64,000 nt of DNA from Daphnia carinata (lineage: Eukaryota; Arthropoda; Branchiopoda; Diplostraca; Daphniidae). The stretch is taken from contig NC_081333.1 of assembly GCF_022539665.2 (NCBI RefSeq), forward strand, positions 1,054,001-1,118,000, given 5' to 3'. The notes beneath the pieces are model-generated. The model did not search any database. It was not told the origin of the DNA and saw nothing but the letters and a program-made list of their open reading frames with translations. The position numbers and the translations under genes are program-made. Numbering within the stretch: the first letter of the stretch is position 1; every line of letters starts with the position of its first letter. Below are positions 11,801-21,833 of the stretch, in pieces.

Positions 11801-14800
11801 GTCGACAATATCTGTTCCTTTTCTTTGATCCAATTTTCTTCATCTGCCATGTCCCAGTAAAACTGCCAAAGTTTACGGCTTTCTTCCAAGCGAGCACGGC
11901 GTTCGACGGCCAATTTGACCAGTTCGGCATAAGCATCCTGATCAGTCATCGTCACATTAGAAAAGCAGAGAAATCCAAAATTTTTATTTGAAAAATTACC
12001 TCGAGTTGCTGGACGCGATCGACAATAATGGCGGGGTCACACGGGCCGAATCCACCGGTAGCTTCGGTTTCCAAGAATCGCTGAGAGTGTTGAACAACCA
12101 TCTTGACACGCTCTCCCAAAACATTGATGTCGGCTTCGACTAGGGCATGCTTTTGCAGCAAGTCCTCGACACCCATCAAATGTTTGCCATAATCTTCCGA
12201 AAGGAGACGGACTTTGAGCTCTTCCATCGAATCCAGGATGTACAGCATTTCCTTTTATGAAACGATAAAATGATTAAACAATTATAGGCATCGTATAGTG
12301 TAAATAAATCAAACCTGGAAGTTTTGCTGCAGTTGGAGGGAAAGTTCTAAACGCATACGACGGGCTCTAAGCAGTTCAAGGAGATACTGCCACAGACGGA
12401 GAACGTTGTCTTTACGGGCGTTGATGCGATCGATGTCGTGGTAGTTTTCTGCCTCCAATTCCTGGGCAACGGCTACGACGGCCTGAACACGCTCTTCATA
12501 AGCAAGAATGTCCGTCTCGATAGCTTCGTGTTTCTTGGCGGCAGCTTCGACGGCAGCCAAGTCGAATCCGAAATTGTCCTGAGAGAGACGAACAAAAATT
12601 CACGAAATTATTCAGAAACAGGACGTTAGAGTTCCAAATACCTGTGAAACGAGTCGCTGGTTCTCGCTGAGCCAAGTCTCTCTCATGCCCGCCTTGCGAT
12701 CGAAACGAGCAGCCAATTGTTCCAGCTTCTCTTGGCGAATGAGTTCCTCGCGGAGAGTGAGCTCACGTTCGTGTTCCGATTTCTCAAGACGTTCCCAGGC
12801 CTTGTTAATGTCAGAGATCATCTTGCCTTCTTTGGGGAAATAGGGTTTCTGGTTGTTGGCCCTCATCTTTGACTGAAGAGTGAAGAGCAACACTTCAAGG
12901 TTGCCCTTTTCCACAAACTTGGGCGGCTTTTCCAGCGTGCGATAGTTGTTGAATTGCAACAGCTGCTGCTGGACACCGGCCAGTGAATTGGCAAAATCGC
13001 GTTCGCTCAACGATTGGATTGTTGATTCGATCCAGCGAAGCAAGTCGCTCGTCAAAGTCTCGTATTCGGTGATCATGCGATCGTTTTCCATGGCGAGTCC
13101 GACTACTTTGCCGATACGTTTTCCTTGAACGGTTTCTTGCTTTAATTTGGAAAAGTAATGATAGTAGGTGACGACGTAGGTAATGATTGATTTTTCATCA
13201 GGCTGGTCAACGTAAATGTCTTCGGCGTCGAGCAGCTTGGTCAGACCGAGTTTTTGCTCAGCCACGTTGAAGGCGTTGTTGAGGTTGAACATGGCGTTCG
13301 ATTTGGACAGTTTGTCGTATTGAACCAGCTCTGGGCAGTGTTTGTGGATAATGGCGTTGAATGCCAAACCGTCGCGCCACGACGTCGTAAAGTTTCGAAT
13401 ATTAACGTTGTGGTAACCTGCCGTTTTCATTTGACACCACAATAGTAGGGCATCTTTGGCCGAACGTGTCTCGTGGTTGTCTGTCTCTTCGATCGTAATG
13501 TCTTGAATCTGGTATTTTAAATTAAAAAAAAAAGACAAACAGGTTTATAAAAATATGTGATTGCAACTGCAGTGAGACATTGTACGTACCTGGAAACGAA
13601 GAATGATTGTCCAGATAAGACCAAGGGTCAAACGAGAACTGCCGTCGACGATATCGTGCGAGCCCATGTTTTCCAAATGGACACGCTGATCTCGAAGGAA
13701 CTGCAGGGCTTTGTCTACGTTCTCTAGACAATGGATACGCATTTTGCCTTTGGTTGGACGCGGCTAAAAACAAACACACAATTTCAAATAAAGAATTTAA
13801 TCACAAAAAAAAAAAAAGAAATGCATACCAAACGTTCACCGGATAGAACTTCCAATAGTTTTAAAAGCATTTTTCCATCACGGAGATCTGTATAAAGATC
13901 CCCTATGCGATTTCCGACGCGAACCAGATGAGAATTGACCCATTTCTGAAATGTCTTCTTTTGTACACTCTCGCGTTCATCTGTTTAAAATACAATCCAC
14001 GCATTAGCATTCGATATACTGTCAAAGGATAGATCATTGAAATAAGGGAGTAAGCAGAAAGAAAAGTCGCAGGGTGTGGCACCTCGCAATTCTTTGACAA
14101 CGACATCTATATAGTTGTCACACAGAGTAGACGTGGATCGCTTGTTATTATTGAGCACTTGCACATCAGGTGGTTCTGTCGTGGACAATACAATCGGAAC
14201 TATCAAAACGGGTTGCACTCGATCGTTCGGACTGTCCTCATCGTCCGAACTATTGTCTTCACGTTGCACGGCCGATGAATAATTGGCTACCATTGCGTCC
14301 ATTTCTTTAGCGACCGGACGATCAGCCCACGATGCAATGGAGAAACTAGCTCTCGGCTGCGCTACCTGATCGTCTCTACCGCCGCTATCGGACGTTGTGG
14401 CCCAACCAGAGCCTTGTTGATAAGACAAGCTGCAATCATCGTTGGGGTGCCAACTGAACCTTGGTTGTCTGGCAGGACTTTGTTCGGCTAGGGAGCGCTG
14501 AATGTCGGCCGCAACGCGAGCAACGTGCCAGCTACGGCGTTTGTTTGCCGTTGTGCCGGCACGTACTCGAACCACATCTGGCGTTACGTCGACGTCCATT
14601 TGTTTTTCTTAAACGCACAACTATTGAAAATACGACACCGGCCAGCCGAACAGGTGACCCGTCACTGTGTCGATGATGTTTAAGCTTTACTGGTTTCACG
14701 GGGTTCTGACATGAAAAATCTACCGCACTTCCGCACGCGGGCATGCATGATTATTTCACACTCTCTCATTCTCCCTCATCCCGAATGAAGGGAAACAGGG

Positions 14801-15444
14801 CGATTGTAAGCCGGATTTTGACGCCCTCCGATAAAAACATCCCGTGACAAACGGGAACCACCGACCGAAATTTTTCATTTTAACGCGTGTAAAAAAAAAA
14901 TGTTGGTGGCAGTGTTGGTTATTGTTATCAACGTTATGTTATCTGGGGTTTGGTCGTTTTTAGAAATTACAAAAAAAAAAAAAGGTTCACTGTTGAACGA
15001 GCTGAACGATCGGCTACGCGTCCCAAACGACTCTCTCCCACTGATTTGCAGGTATCGTGCCATTTTTATTTTTTAGAATTTAATATTCATAGGCGATCGT
15101 TCAGAAGGTATAGGAGATCGCAGAGTCACGGCTACGAAACTTGTACGTGCATAATGTAAAAGACATTTTTACACCTTTTTCGTTTCTCCCCTGAATGTGA
15201 GCGGATCGGTGGCGGTTTCATCCGGTTTGTTGCGGATTTATTGATAGGGTTCACAAAGTGTGTCACGTGATTCAAAAAAAGAAGTTTGGAGAGGAAAGAA
15301 AAAAAGTATACCTGCAAGAGCTTTGATGCGGGATCGCTCAAAGAGCCTTGACGACGAGTTGCCTCCATCGTAGTCGTAGTCGTCAATGACTTCCTGCTGC
15401 GTCGCCGGGTCCCACCGGACGCTGACGCTGATATCCGTCGTCAT
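2842..15444 (-). CDS. beta-Spec: Beta-spectrin (conventional beta chain), complete
   Basis: Beta-spectrin forms the submembrane spectrin-actin lattice with alpha-spectrin. I join 28 exons from ATG 15444 to stop 2842, with phase kept at every junction, giving about 2745 residues; the fly protein is about 2290. The start [17 protein letters not shown] is the conserved beta-spectrin N-terminus. Two CH actin-binding domains follow (13829-13980, 13590-13763, first half of 12642-13508), beginning [19 protein letters not shown]. Spectrin repeats run from about 12900 down to 6492. The C-terminal PH domain is encoded at 3316-3467, 3107-3231 and 2842-3034, with [15 protein letters not shown] near its start and [12 protein letters not shown] in its last helix, and the protein ends in a basic tail ([11 protein letters not shown]). 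The excess length comes mainly from a 289-codon exon (5501-6367) and a 72-codon serine-rich exon (3689-3904). Both are phase-symmetric, so they could be optional. Ordinary beta, not beta-heavy, by size and repeat number. Confidence 0.95.
3689..3904 (-). CDS. beta-Spec: Beta-spectrin serine/basic-rich exon before the PH domain (likely cassette)
   Basis: This 216-base exon enters and leaves in phase 1, so skipping it keeps the frame. It encodes a low-complexity segment: serine and threonine rich ([13 protein letters not shown]), a run of threonines, a basic stretch ([20 protein letters not shown]), then an acidic end ([11 protein letters not shown]). It lies directly before the exon that begins the PH domain. 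A basic patch next to a PH domain could affect lipid binding, but that is inference. The acceptor is at 3905 and the donor GTTGTA at 3688; the donor is weak, which suits regulated splicing. Confidence 0.6.
4558..4580 (-). CDS. beta-Spec: Beta-spectrin 23-base microexon
   Basis: Between the exon at 4861-4902 (ending in phase 1) and the exon at 4228-4312 (starting in phase 0) a 23-base exon with CAG acceptor and GTAAGT donor encodes G-ANVFVNT and repairs the phase exactly. Without it the upstream phase-1 exon would not join the downstream phase-0 exon in frame. It was found by splice signals and phase arithmetic, not by homology. Confidence 0.55.
5501..6367 (-). CDS. beta-Spec: Beta-spectrin 289-codon exon inserted between repeat 17 and the C-terminal tail
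   Basis: This is a single 867-base exon in phase 0 at both ends. The acceptor TTTAG at 6368 is followed at once by an in-frame ATG, and the donor GTACGT follows at 5500. The encoded segment looks disordered: it has a serine run ([15 protein letters not shown]), a strongly basic cluster ([18 protein letters not shown]), an aromatic-rich patch ([13 protein letters not shown]) and a stretch ending [15 protein letters not shown]. The flanking exons (6492-6581 ending RPEDT, 5195-5319 starting YELKELKRR) are also phase 0, so it can be included or skipped. The basic cluster could be a nuclear-localisation or lipid-binding patch. I do not recognise a matching segment in fly or vertebrate beta-spectrin. 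The leading ATG leaves open an internal promoter making a short C-terminal product. Confidence 0.65.
14083..14599 (-). CDS. beta-Spec: Alternative first coding exon of beta-spectrin (172-residue N-terminus)
   Basis: The ORF starts with ATG at 14599 and runs to a possible GTGCCA donor after KELR-G. The end is phase 1, the same as the canonical first exon (15312-15444), and both join the CH1 exon topped at 13980 to give D-ERESVQKK. The encoded N-terminus is unlike the canonical one: basic at first ([14 protein letters not shown]), then serine-rich, then acidic ([13 protein letters not shown]). It lies inside the intron between the canonical first exon and the second exon, a normal place for an alternative promoter. 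The donor matches the consensus poorly beyond GT, so cDNA evidence is needed. If not spliced, the ORF ends about 33 codons later. Confidence 0.55.
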
Positions 15445-18400
15445 TTTCCGTTTCTCTTCTTCCTCTTCGTCTTTTTTTGGGGGGGATGGTCAGGGGATTC
15501 TCAAGTTTGACTTCAAACAGCCACTTCCCTAAGCAAATTGACAGTCTAGCCGTACTAAAAAAAAACAACTGCAAAATAAAACAAAATAAGAAAATTAATT
15601 TTTTTCAAGAAGAGATAAACGCGATTAAAGGGTGCAGTGTACACGACAAGAATAGTGAATCAATCAAAACACGCTACGAGGCTAAAATAGAAAATCTTCA
15701 TTCATTTCCCACAGACGAGTGAACGTAATAATAACGTGCATGTTTGGCATCGAATCCGTTACGCCCACCAACCAGTGAAAAATAGGAAAATAAAAAATCC
15801 CAAAATGTTTGTGCTTGTTTGTTTCCCCCCACAGTGATAAGTGCTGCCATCTGAATGCCGTCGAATCCCAGACAGCCGCACCCAGACGCCATCTCTGCCA
15901 TGCAAATAGAGAAAGTCGACGGTTTTTGTTGTGTCGGCCAAATGCCCAGAAGGTGGAAGATATACTCGGGTGATGACCGCATCGCCGATTCCAGACGATG
16001 TCTTGGCTCAACAACTCGCATTCTCGATCGATCGTAGTGAAGAAAAAACTCGGAGCATTTGAACTTGTCAAGGGAATAGTCCAACTTTGTAATGAGCTTC
16101 TTCCTGCCGGACGAAGTCACAGGCTAGACGGGAAACTGGAAAAATGCGGCTGCCTTTTTAATTCGACTTTCATTTTTAATGTTAAACAGCTGCCAACGTG
16201 ATTACTCCCCGATAAAAAGAACTATTTATAAAATATCGCATTTAAACCAAAAAGAAACCTTACAAAAAGGGAATCCTTATCAGAGAGTGAATACGGTGAA
16301 AATCCATTGATTAGCGTGATAAGCAACAAAGAGCTGATCCTCAAAACGTCGTTAAACTTGATTGTGATTAGGTTATCAAAGAACATGGACGCTGTTGTTC
16401 TCACTGGGGGCAAAATGTTAGGAATAAAACTACATCTCGACGAGTACTCAATCTACTGTAGAAAGGGCAAAAAGAAGCCAGGCGTCAATGTTGTCATAAA
16501 TCGAATGACCGACCACGATTCATAAACTGGCTCATAACCGGAAGCAAATCCAGCTATTTATCTTCAAAAACTTGCCGTATAAAAGAGATCTCTTTCTTGT
16601 TTCCACAATGGTCCGTGTGTTGCTTCGTATACAACGATTTACGTTTGTTAAGCAGCTTCATCGACATGGCCTCATATCAACACGTGCAACTGAAGCAAAC
16701 AAACATGTCAAAAAAAAAAAGACGCTCGCCACTAGACGGAAGGGGAACATTGTCACAGGGTATTCGGGATGGTGGGGCGTCGGTGGAAATGGGTGTAGGG
16801 GGAGACCGTCTATTGATCGTGTTCCACTCCCTTCTCTTCCATTCCACGTTGCCAGTTTTTGTAGGCGACGCCCGAGAGCATTTCACTAAAGGCACCGTTA
16901 CGCCGTTCGTCAACACAAGGGAAGGCTCTTTCTATCTCTTTATGTTCTTGAAGATGACGTGACGTCATTACTTTTTACTTTAAAAAGAAAAAAAAAGGGG
17001 GACTGGAAAGCGAAATCGATATAATCTCTAACTGGGTTTGTTTTTTTCATAATCCAATTAGATAACAAACTCTTGACGAAAATAACTGTTTTTTAGGGGG
17101 TCACCTGCTTATTTCACCATCCCCTCTCACGACCTTAATGACGATCAAGTTACCTCGGCAACGGGAATTTCATTCAGAATGGAGTTCTCATATTGATCAA
17201 ACATGGGATGGGAAGCAGGTTTTTTAAGTTTCTAGCTCGAGATGACGGGCCGCACGCCATCGGCCATTCGACCCGAAAGCGGCGAGCTTCTACGAAAACC
17301 ACACGAGAAGAGTTTTCATTTGTTGGTCGGATGTGGTTAAAGTATTATTCGGCGCGGTCAGCCCGACGTCGCCCTAGCGTCCTAGCCCTCGGCAGCGGCT
17401 GTTTTGTTGGTTAGGGCAACAACGTCTGGTGTGACAAGGAGGGCAGCAAGCAGAAACGAGCAGAAGAGATGCGAGCCAACATTTCGGGGCCCAATACAGT
17501 GAAAATATCCCGCCAGTTACTAAAATAGACAAGCCTCTCTGAATGGTATGTGTCCGCACGGCTGCCTCTCTTTTACACTGGCTTGTAGTAGAAAGAAAAA
17601 AAAGGGACATGAACATGTAAAATGCCAGCTGGTCAGCAGCCTATGCACACTACACCAAGACTAAAAGCCTCGTTTTCTTGTGTTTGGCGATTCCTGACAG
17701 ATCGCCGATCTGCCTAAAACGGGTTTGCTTCTACCTTCTTTTTGTACCGACATTTCTCTATTGTTGTAACCAACAGCCAAGCCCAGCCCCTCCTACCATA
17801 ACTTTCAGCTGATCAACTTGCTTCGTTGCAACTCCCGAGATACTACGAAGATGACACGAACATAAAAATTAACGAATTTCCATATGCCATCAGCTTCTAG
17901 AGCACGAAAATGATTCCAGTTAAAGAGCCGACGAAGCGGCACCGGCTTTCCAACTTTGGGTTTTCTGGTGTCTTGCACCAGACAACGGCGTCCCCGTGCA
18001 CGCAGACGTGTAACACACCCAACACAAAACAAGACATGATCTCACTACATAACAATCCAACTTGGTTCACTCACCTGATCGAATTGACACGTATCCTTGT
18101 TTCCTATTCAAAGATGATTTAGAATATGCCGATATTAGCTCATTGAGATACAGGATATTGTGGTGGAAAGGGCTCCCGATAGCGACAGAGCGGCCACTCA
18201 CACTCACAAACGCCGTCACCAACAACTCGAGTTTTCCAAAGCCTCTCAGCGAATCCAAAGCCTCGCCCAAAGACTAATGCGCTGGCCAGCTACAGTAGTT
18301 CTAATAGTAATAATTTCAGTACTGCCATTGCCCCAAATTGTTAAACAAATCAAAAAGAACCCGTATTTCAAGCACAAATTACGTAATGTTGTACTTCTTC

Positions 18401-20141
18401 TTGTTATTCCTTCAATTTTTTTTTCTTTTATTACCGTTTTCGTACAAATATATCCGCCCCGCTTATCAGTAAACAGCAACTCACCATCACCTTATCAGAC
18501 TTTAAATACTTATTGGCGACCGAAACTCAACAACAAATATTGACTTATGTTTTTTCACTGAGCTTTACTGAACTCTGATTTTATGTAGTTTCTACCAGCT
18601 GTTTAGTTTGCATCTTCTACAATAATAATATCGTCATTTCGTGAAATGTTTTACTCTCACCTATTTAATTGATCCTGACTCGTTTTCGTTTAAACTTGTT
18701 AAAATGATGTACCAACTTGTTTTTTGGCTCTCACTGTTCAGGATTTTTGAAGATGACGTACATCAACTTTTCTTAAAACGACAGTTCCCTGTGATGGTGT
18801 TTTTCTCAAGTGTCCGCCCATGAGTCATGAGTCACCCAAAAAAGAAACCGGTTTGAATTTTATGATTGATGAAACTACGGATAGAGGGCGAAAGGTGCTG
18901 GCATGGCACATGTGTTGTCATGGTTATCTGGATAGGTGGGTGGAGGAGAAGTGAGGTAAACATTTTTCGGCTAATCGTGCCGTATTTTTGTAAATTTTAA
19001 AAAACTGAGTTTGTTCTTTCTTCTCACTTATTTTACAATAAATATATTGTGATTGAAAAAACAACAAGAAATGCATTCGTCTTGTATTCTTACCGTTAAT
19101 GGTTCCATGGAATCCAAGGGTCTTGAAAAAATAAGAAGTTTACGTGAGATTTAGGTGTTATTCATTTACTAAAAGAAAAAATATTAGGAAAACGGTGTAG
19201 ATTACTTCGGATATAGAATAGTTTAAACCGGACAAGTTCCGAGGTTTCAGGGGAAAAAAGTGGCCTCTGAGGGGAGAAATCATTGAAAATTGTATGGCTC
19301 CTATGAAGTTACACCAGATGAAAGAAACAAAATCAAAAGTGAAAACTTCTAATATGGCATCAGTTACATTTGAACGTCTAATGGGTATATATTTGTAATA
19401 TTCATTGATGAATAATAATCTAACCTTGTTGGCACGTGGAACTGCGAATGCTGTATGCAAATAACCGAATGACGTAACGAAAGCGTCATTCATTGGGAAA
19501 TAGCGATCTCTCATTCTCTATGCAAGTGCTGCTGAAAATAAGTTTGTGGTATGGGTATGACTGATCACTTGTTTCTGCACAATAGAAAATAATCCCACCA
19601 CAAACGATATCGCCAGATCTTAAGATTTCTGCAGTAGAACCAAGGCCATTCCGTTGTTCATGGAAACCGACAAGAAGGGAGAAAGGTAACCTTTTTATCT
19701 GCGTAGGCTGTCAACATTCCAGAAGGAAACGATAAAAACTATCTTTTAAAATACTTACATACATTTAAGTTTAAAAAGTAGTTCATGTAATACTATTGCA
19801 ACATGAGAGAGGCAAATTAATGATTTGATACTACGTCATACTCCTAGTACGGTTAGAACAAGTGAAGCGTATATCCAATGAATATGGTTATATATTCTTG
19901 GAACGTATTAGAAATCGTAATTGACATTTAAAAATATGTTTACCAAAAAAACAGCTTGCATTTTGTTCGTTGCAGGGAGATAAAAACAAGTGACTTATAA
20001 TCTGCATTACTGCACCATTAGTCATCAACTCGAATTAGCAACTATAACGAGTAACATTTTGTTTGTTTACCTCGTTACTTGGTCCTCTGTCACATTAAAA
20101 AGAGGAGGAGGTACACATTGTATAACATATTATACACTAAT
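15445..20141. other. Upstream region of beta-spectrin and gene-poor spacer
   Basis: About 4.7 kb without a recognised gene. The part next to 15444 should hold the canonical beta-spectrin promoter and 5' UTR; no clear TATA box was seen. Several ORFs of 60-140 codons occur (for example minus 15698-16120 and 19158-19514, plus 18160-18543), but none shows a domain, a splice-consistent partner or a sensible composition. No repeats or element ends were recognised. Confidence 0.45.
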
Positions 20142-20598
20142 ATGGAAAAGCCACGCGTAAATATAGTGGAAGTAAATGTAAGTTGGCATTTTTATTCAAA
20201 ATTAATAATGCGATGGTTTGAACAATTATAATCTAACTTTTTGTTGAGAATCTGTCATTTTCTAGCTGAAAAGTACAGAGGAATTATCGAAGTTAATAAG
20301 CAAAAATCTTGCTCAAGTTATTCGTTTTTCGAGTAACCAAGACCTAAAGGAATCGTGCTTCAGTTTACTAGGTGTAAACAATTCTTATGAAGCTGAAAAA
20401 GTCATTTACCAGCAACTCAAAGAATGGAAGAAGAAACCTTCTACTGAAAAAAGAAGTTCTGTATCTCAGCCGCCTGCACAAAAATGCAAAGTATTCTTGC
20501 CTATAAGTCATTGGAATTTCGCAAACCTATTTTTGATTCGACAGTTTGATAGCCAATTGACCAAAATGATACACAACGATTTGGAAGATTGGGAATAA
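20142..20598 (+). CDS. Uncharacterised 122-residue protein, two exons
   Basis: Exon 1 (20142-20177) encodes MEKPRVNIVEVN and ends at a GTAAGT donor. Exon 2 (20266-20598) follows a TTTTCTAG acceptor, in phase 0 on both sides. The product is small and probably helical: SKLISKNLAQVIRF, then EAEKVIYQQLKEWKKK, a short serine/proline linker with SSVSQPPAQK, then a hydrophobic block (LPISHWNFANLFLIRQF) and an acidic end (NDLEDWE). There is no signal peptide, membrane span or cysteine motif. I do not recognise the family. The stop is only 63 bases from the stop of the opposing GLRX5 gene. The clean splice sites and phase argue that it is real. Confidence 0.65.
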
Positions 20599-20661
20599 CA
20601 AACTAGTATTCAATTGACTGACACATACAGGATACAGAAGAGCAATTTAAAAATTTTAATT

Positions 20662-21184
20662 TCATTCTTTCTTATCTTCTTGTTCAATAAGGGCAGACTG
20701 GATTCCAACTTTTTGTAGTTCTTCTATCAACTCCCCATTTTTATGCATTTGCAATAAAATATCACAGCCACCAACAAATTCTCCACCAATAAAAATTTGG
20801 GGTATGGTTGGCCAGTTGGTGAATTCCTTGATACCTTTTGAAATAGCACATTCAGACTCTGGTTCCATATCATATTTACACACTGTTATGTAACGAATTA
20901 CCTTGTCTCATGCTCTCATCCTCCAGCACGTTGTGAGCATCGTAATTTGTAACTCCATGCATTCTAAAAATTTGAACAACTGCATTGCTGAAGCCACACA
21001 TTGGTTGCTCAGGTACTCCTTTCATGAAGACAACTACTTTGTTTTTCTTTACCATCTGTTCAAACTGCTCTTTGGGTAATACAGTAGAATAACGTGAAAC
21101 TGAAAGGTGTTTTTTCAGAACTACTGATTGAAACAAAGCCTTGGAACACCTCTGAATTGCAGTCGTCATCTTGTTCAACTCCAA
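20662..21184 (-). CDS. GLRX5: Mitochondrial monothiol glutaredoxin (glutaredoxin-5)
   Basis: Glutaredoxin-5 carries and transfers 2Fe-2S clusters in the mitochondrial matrix, a step in iron-sulfur protein assembly. Two exons (20902-21184 and 20662-20834) join in phase 1 across a 67-base intron to give 151 residues, or 146 from the second Met (21169). The first 30-35 residues are basic and hydroxylated, fitting a mitochondrial targeting signal. Family marks are [20 protein letters not shown], containing the CGFS monothiol active site, then [19 protein letters not shown], containing the TIP cis-proline and GG-C-D glutathione-binding elements. The length is right for the family. It is divergent from the D-lactate dehydrogenase gene and convergent with the small gene at 20142-20598. 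Confidence 0.93.
20753..20758 (+). terminator. Possible poly(A) signal of the 20142-20598 gene, inside GLRX5 coding sequence
   Basis: AATAAA lies on the plus strand about 155 bases past the stop of the small plus-strand gene, and opposite the second GLRX5 coding exon. If used, the two transcripts overlap tail to tail. The hexamer alone is weak evidence in AT-rich DNA. Confidence 0.3.
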
Positions 21185-21833
21185 CTAGGCTGAATTCAGT
21201 TTAAAATAGATGTTCACGTAGAAGTGTCGTAACGCGACCAGACGAAAAACAGAACGACATGAATGTGTATCACGGCGTGATTGCCAGGTGTTCCATGCGA
21301 GAAGTTGTTTAATTGTTCATTCAGATTTTCAAAGTTGTCGAACTCTGCTTTATTGTTTAAAAAAAAACAAGTTGTGGCCGATGCCTTTAGTCAAACATCC
21401 CCAGTATTAAACGTAAACTTAAATACAAAAATCTAGCCAACTAACCGACTAGAAATTAAATAAAGCATAAAGCGCGACCATTTTAATCTTTAGATCATAT
21501 TAATAGTCACAAGTTATTCACAGAACAAGATGTCAACTGGCAACATCGTCAACGTGTATTGGACAAATGTATTTTCGGTAACGAAATTTTCCTTACCATT
21601 TTGATTAAGAAACGACGCCCGTCAACTACGATGTGTCTTTAAGTAATCCGTTAACGGAGTGACTTTCACTCACGCTATCCCGACGTGCTTTGCACTAGAT
21701 GGATTTGAACCGCTTGTCTCAGTAACAAAAATCGACAGTAGGTTGCGCAAGTTTCAAATTGTCTGAGCAATAACAAGTTGCACACGCACGAAATGGTCCT
21801 GACGTAACAGTCAGTAGACAAGCAACTTCGAAA
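21185..21833. promoter_or_regulatory. Divergent promoter region of GLRX5 and D-lactate dehydrogenase
   Basis: 649 bases separate the starts of two genes that point away from each other, both for mitochondrial proteins. It must contain both 5' UTRs and both promoters. No TATA box is obvious. A shared regulatory region is possible but only inferred from the arrangement. Confidence 0.45.

Noticed and set aside
15698-16120. Minus-strand ORF of 140 codons upstream of beta-spectrin
   Set aside because: No domain, no splice partner, and another long minus-strand frame overlaps it; more likely upstream non-coding DNA.
18160-18543. Plus-strand ORF with hydrophobic stretches
   Set aside because: Hydrophobicity comes from T-rich DNA; no recognisable family or exon partners.
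21690-21725. tRNA B-box-like sequence on the minus strand (GGTTCAAATCC)
   Set aside because: No T-arm pairing around it and no A box or acceptor stem at the proper distance.
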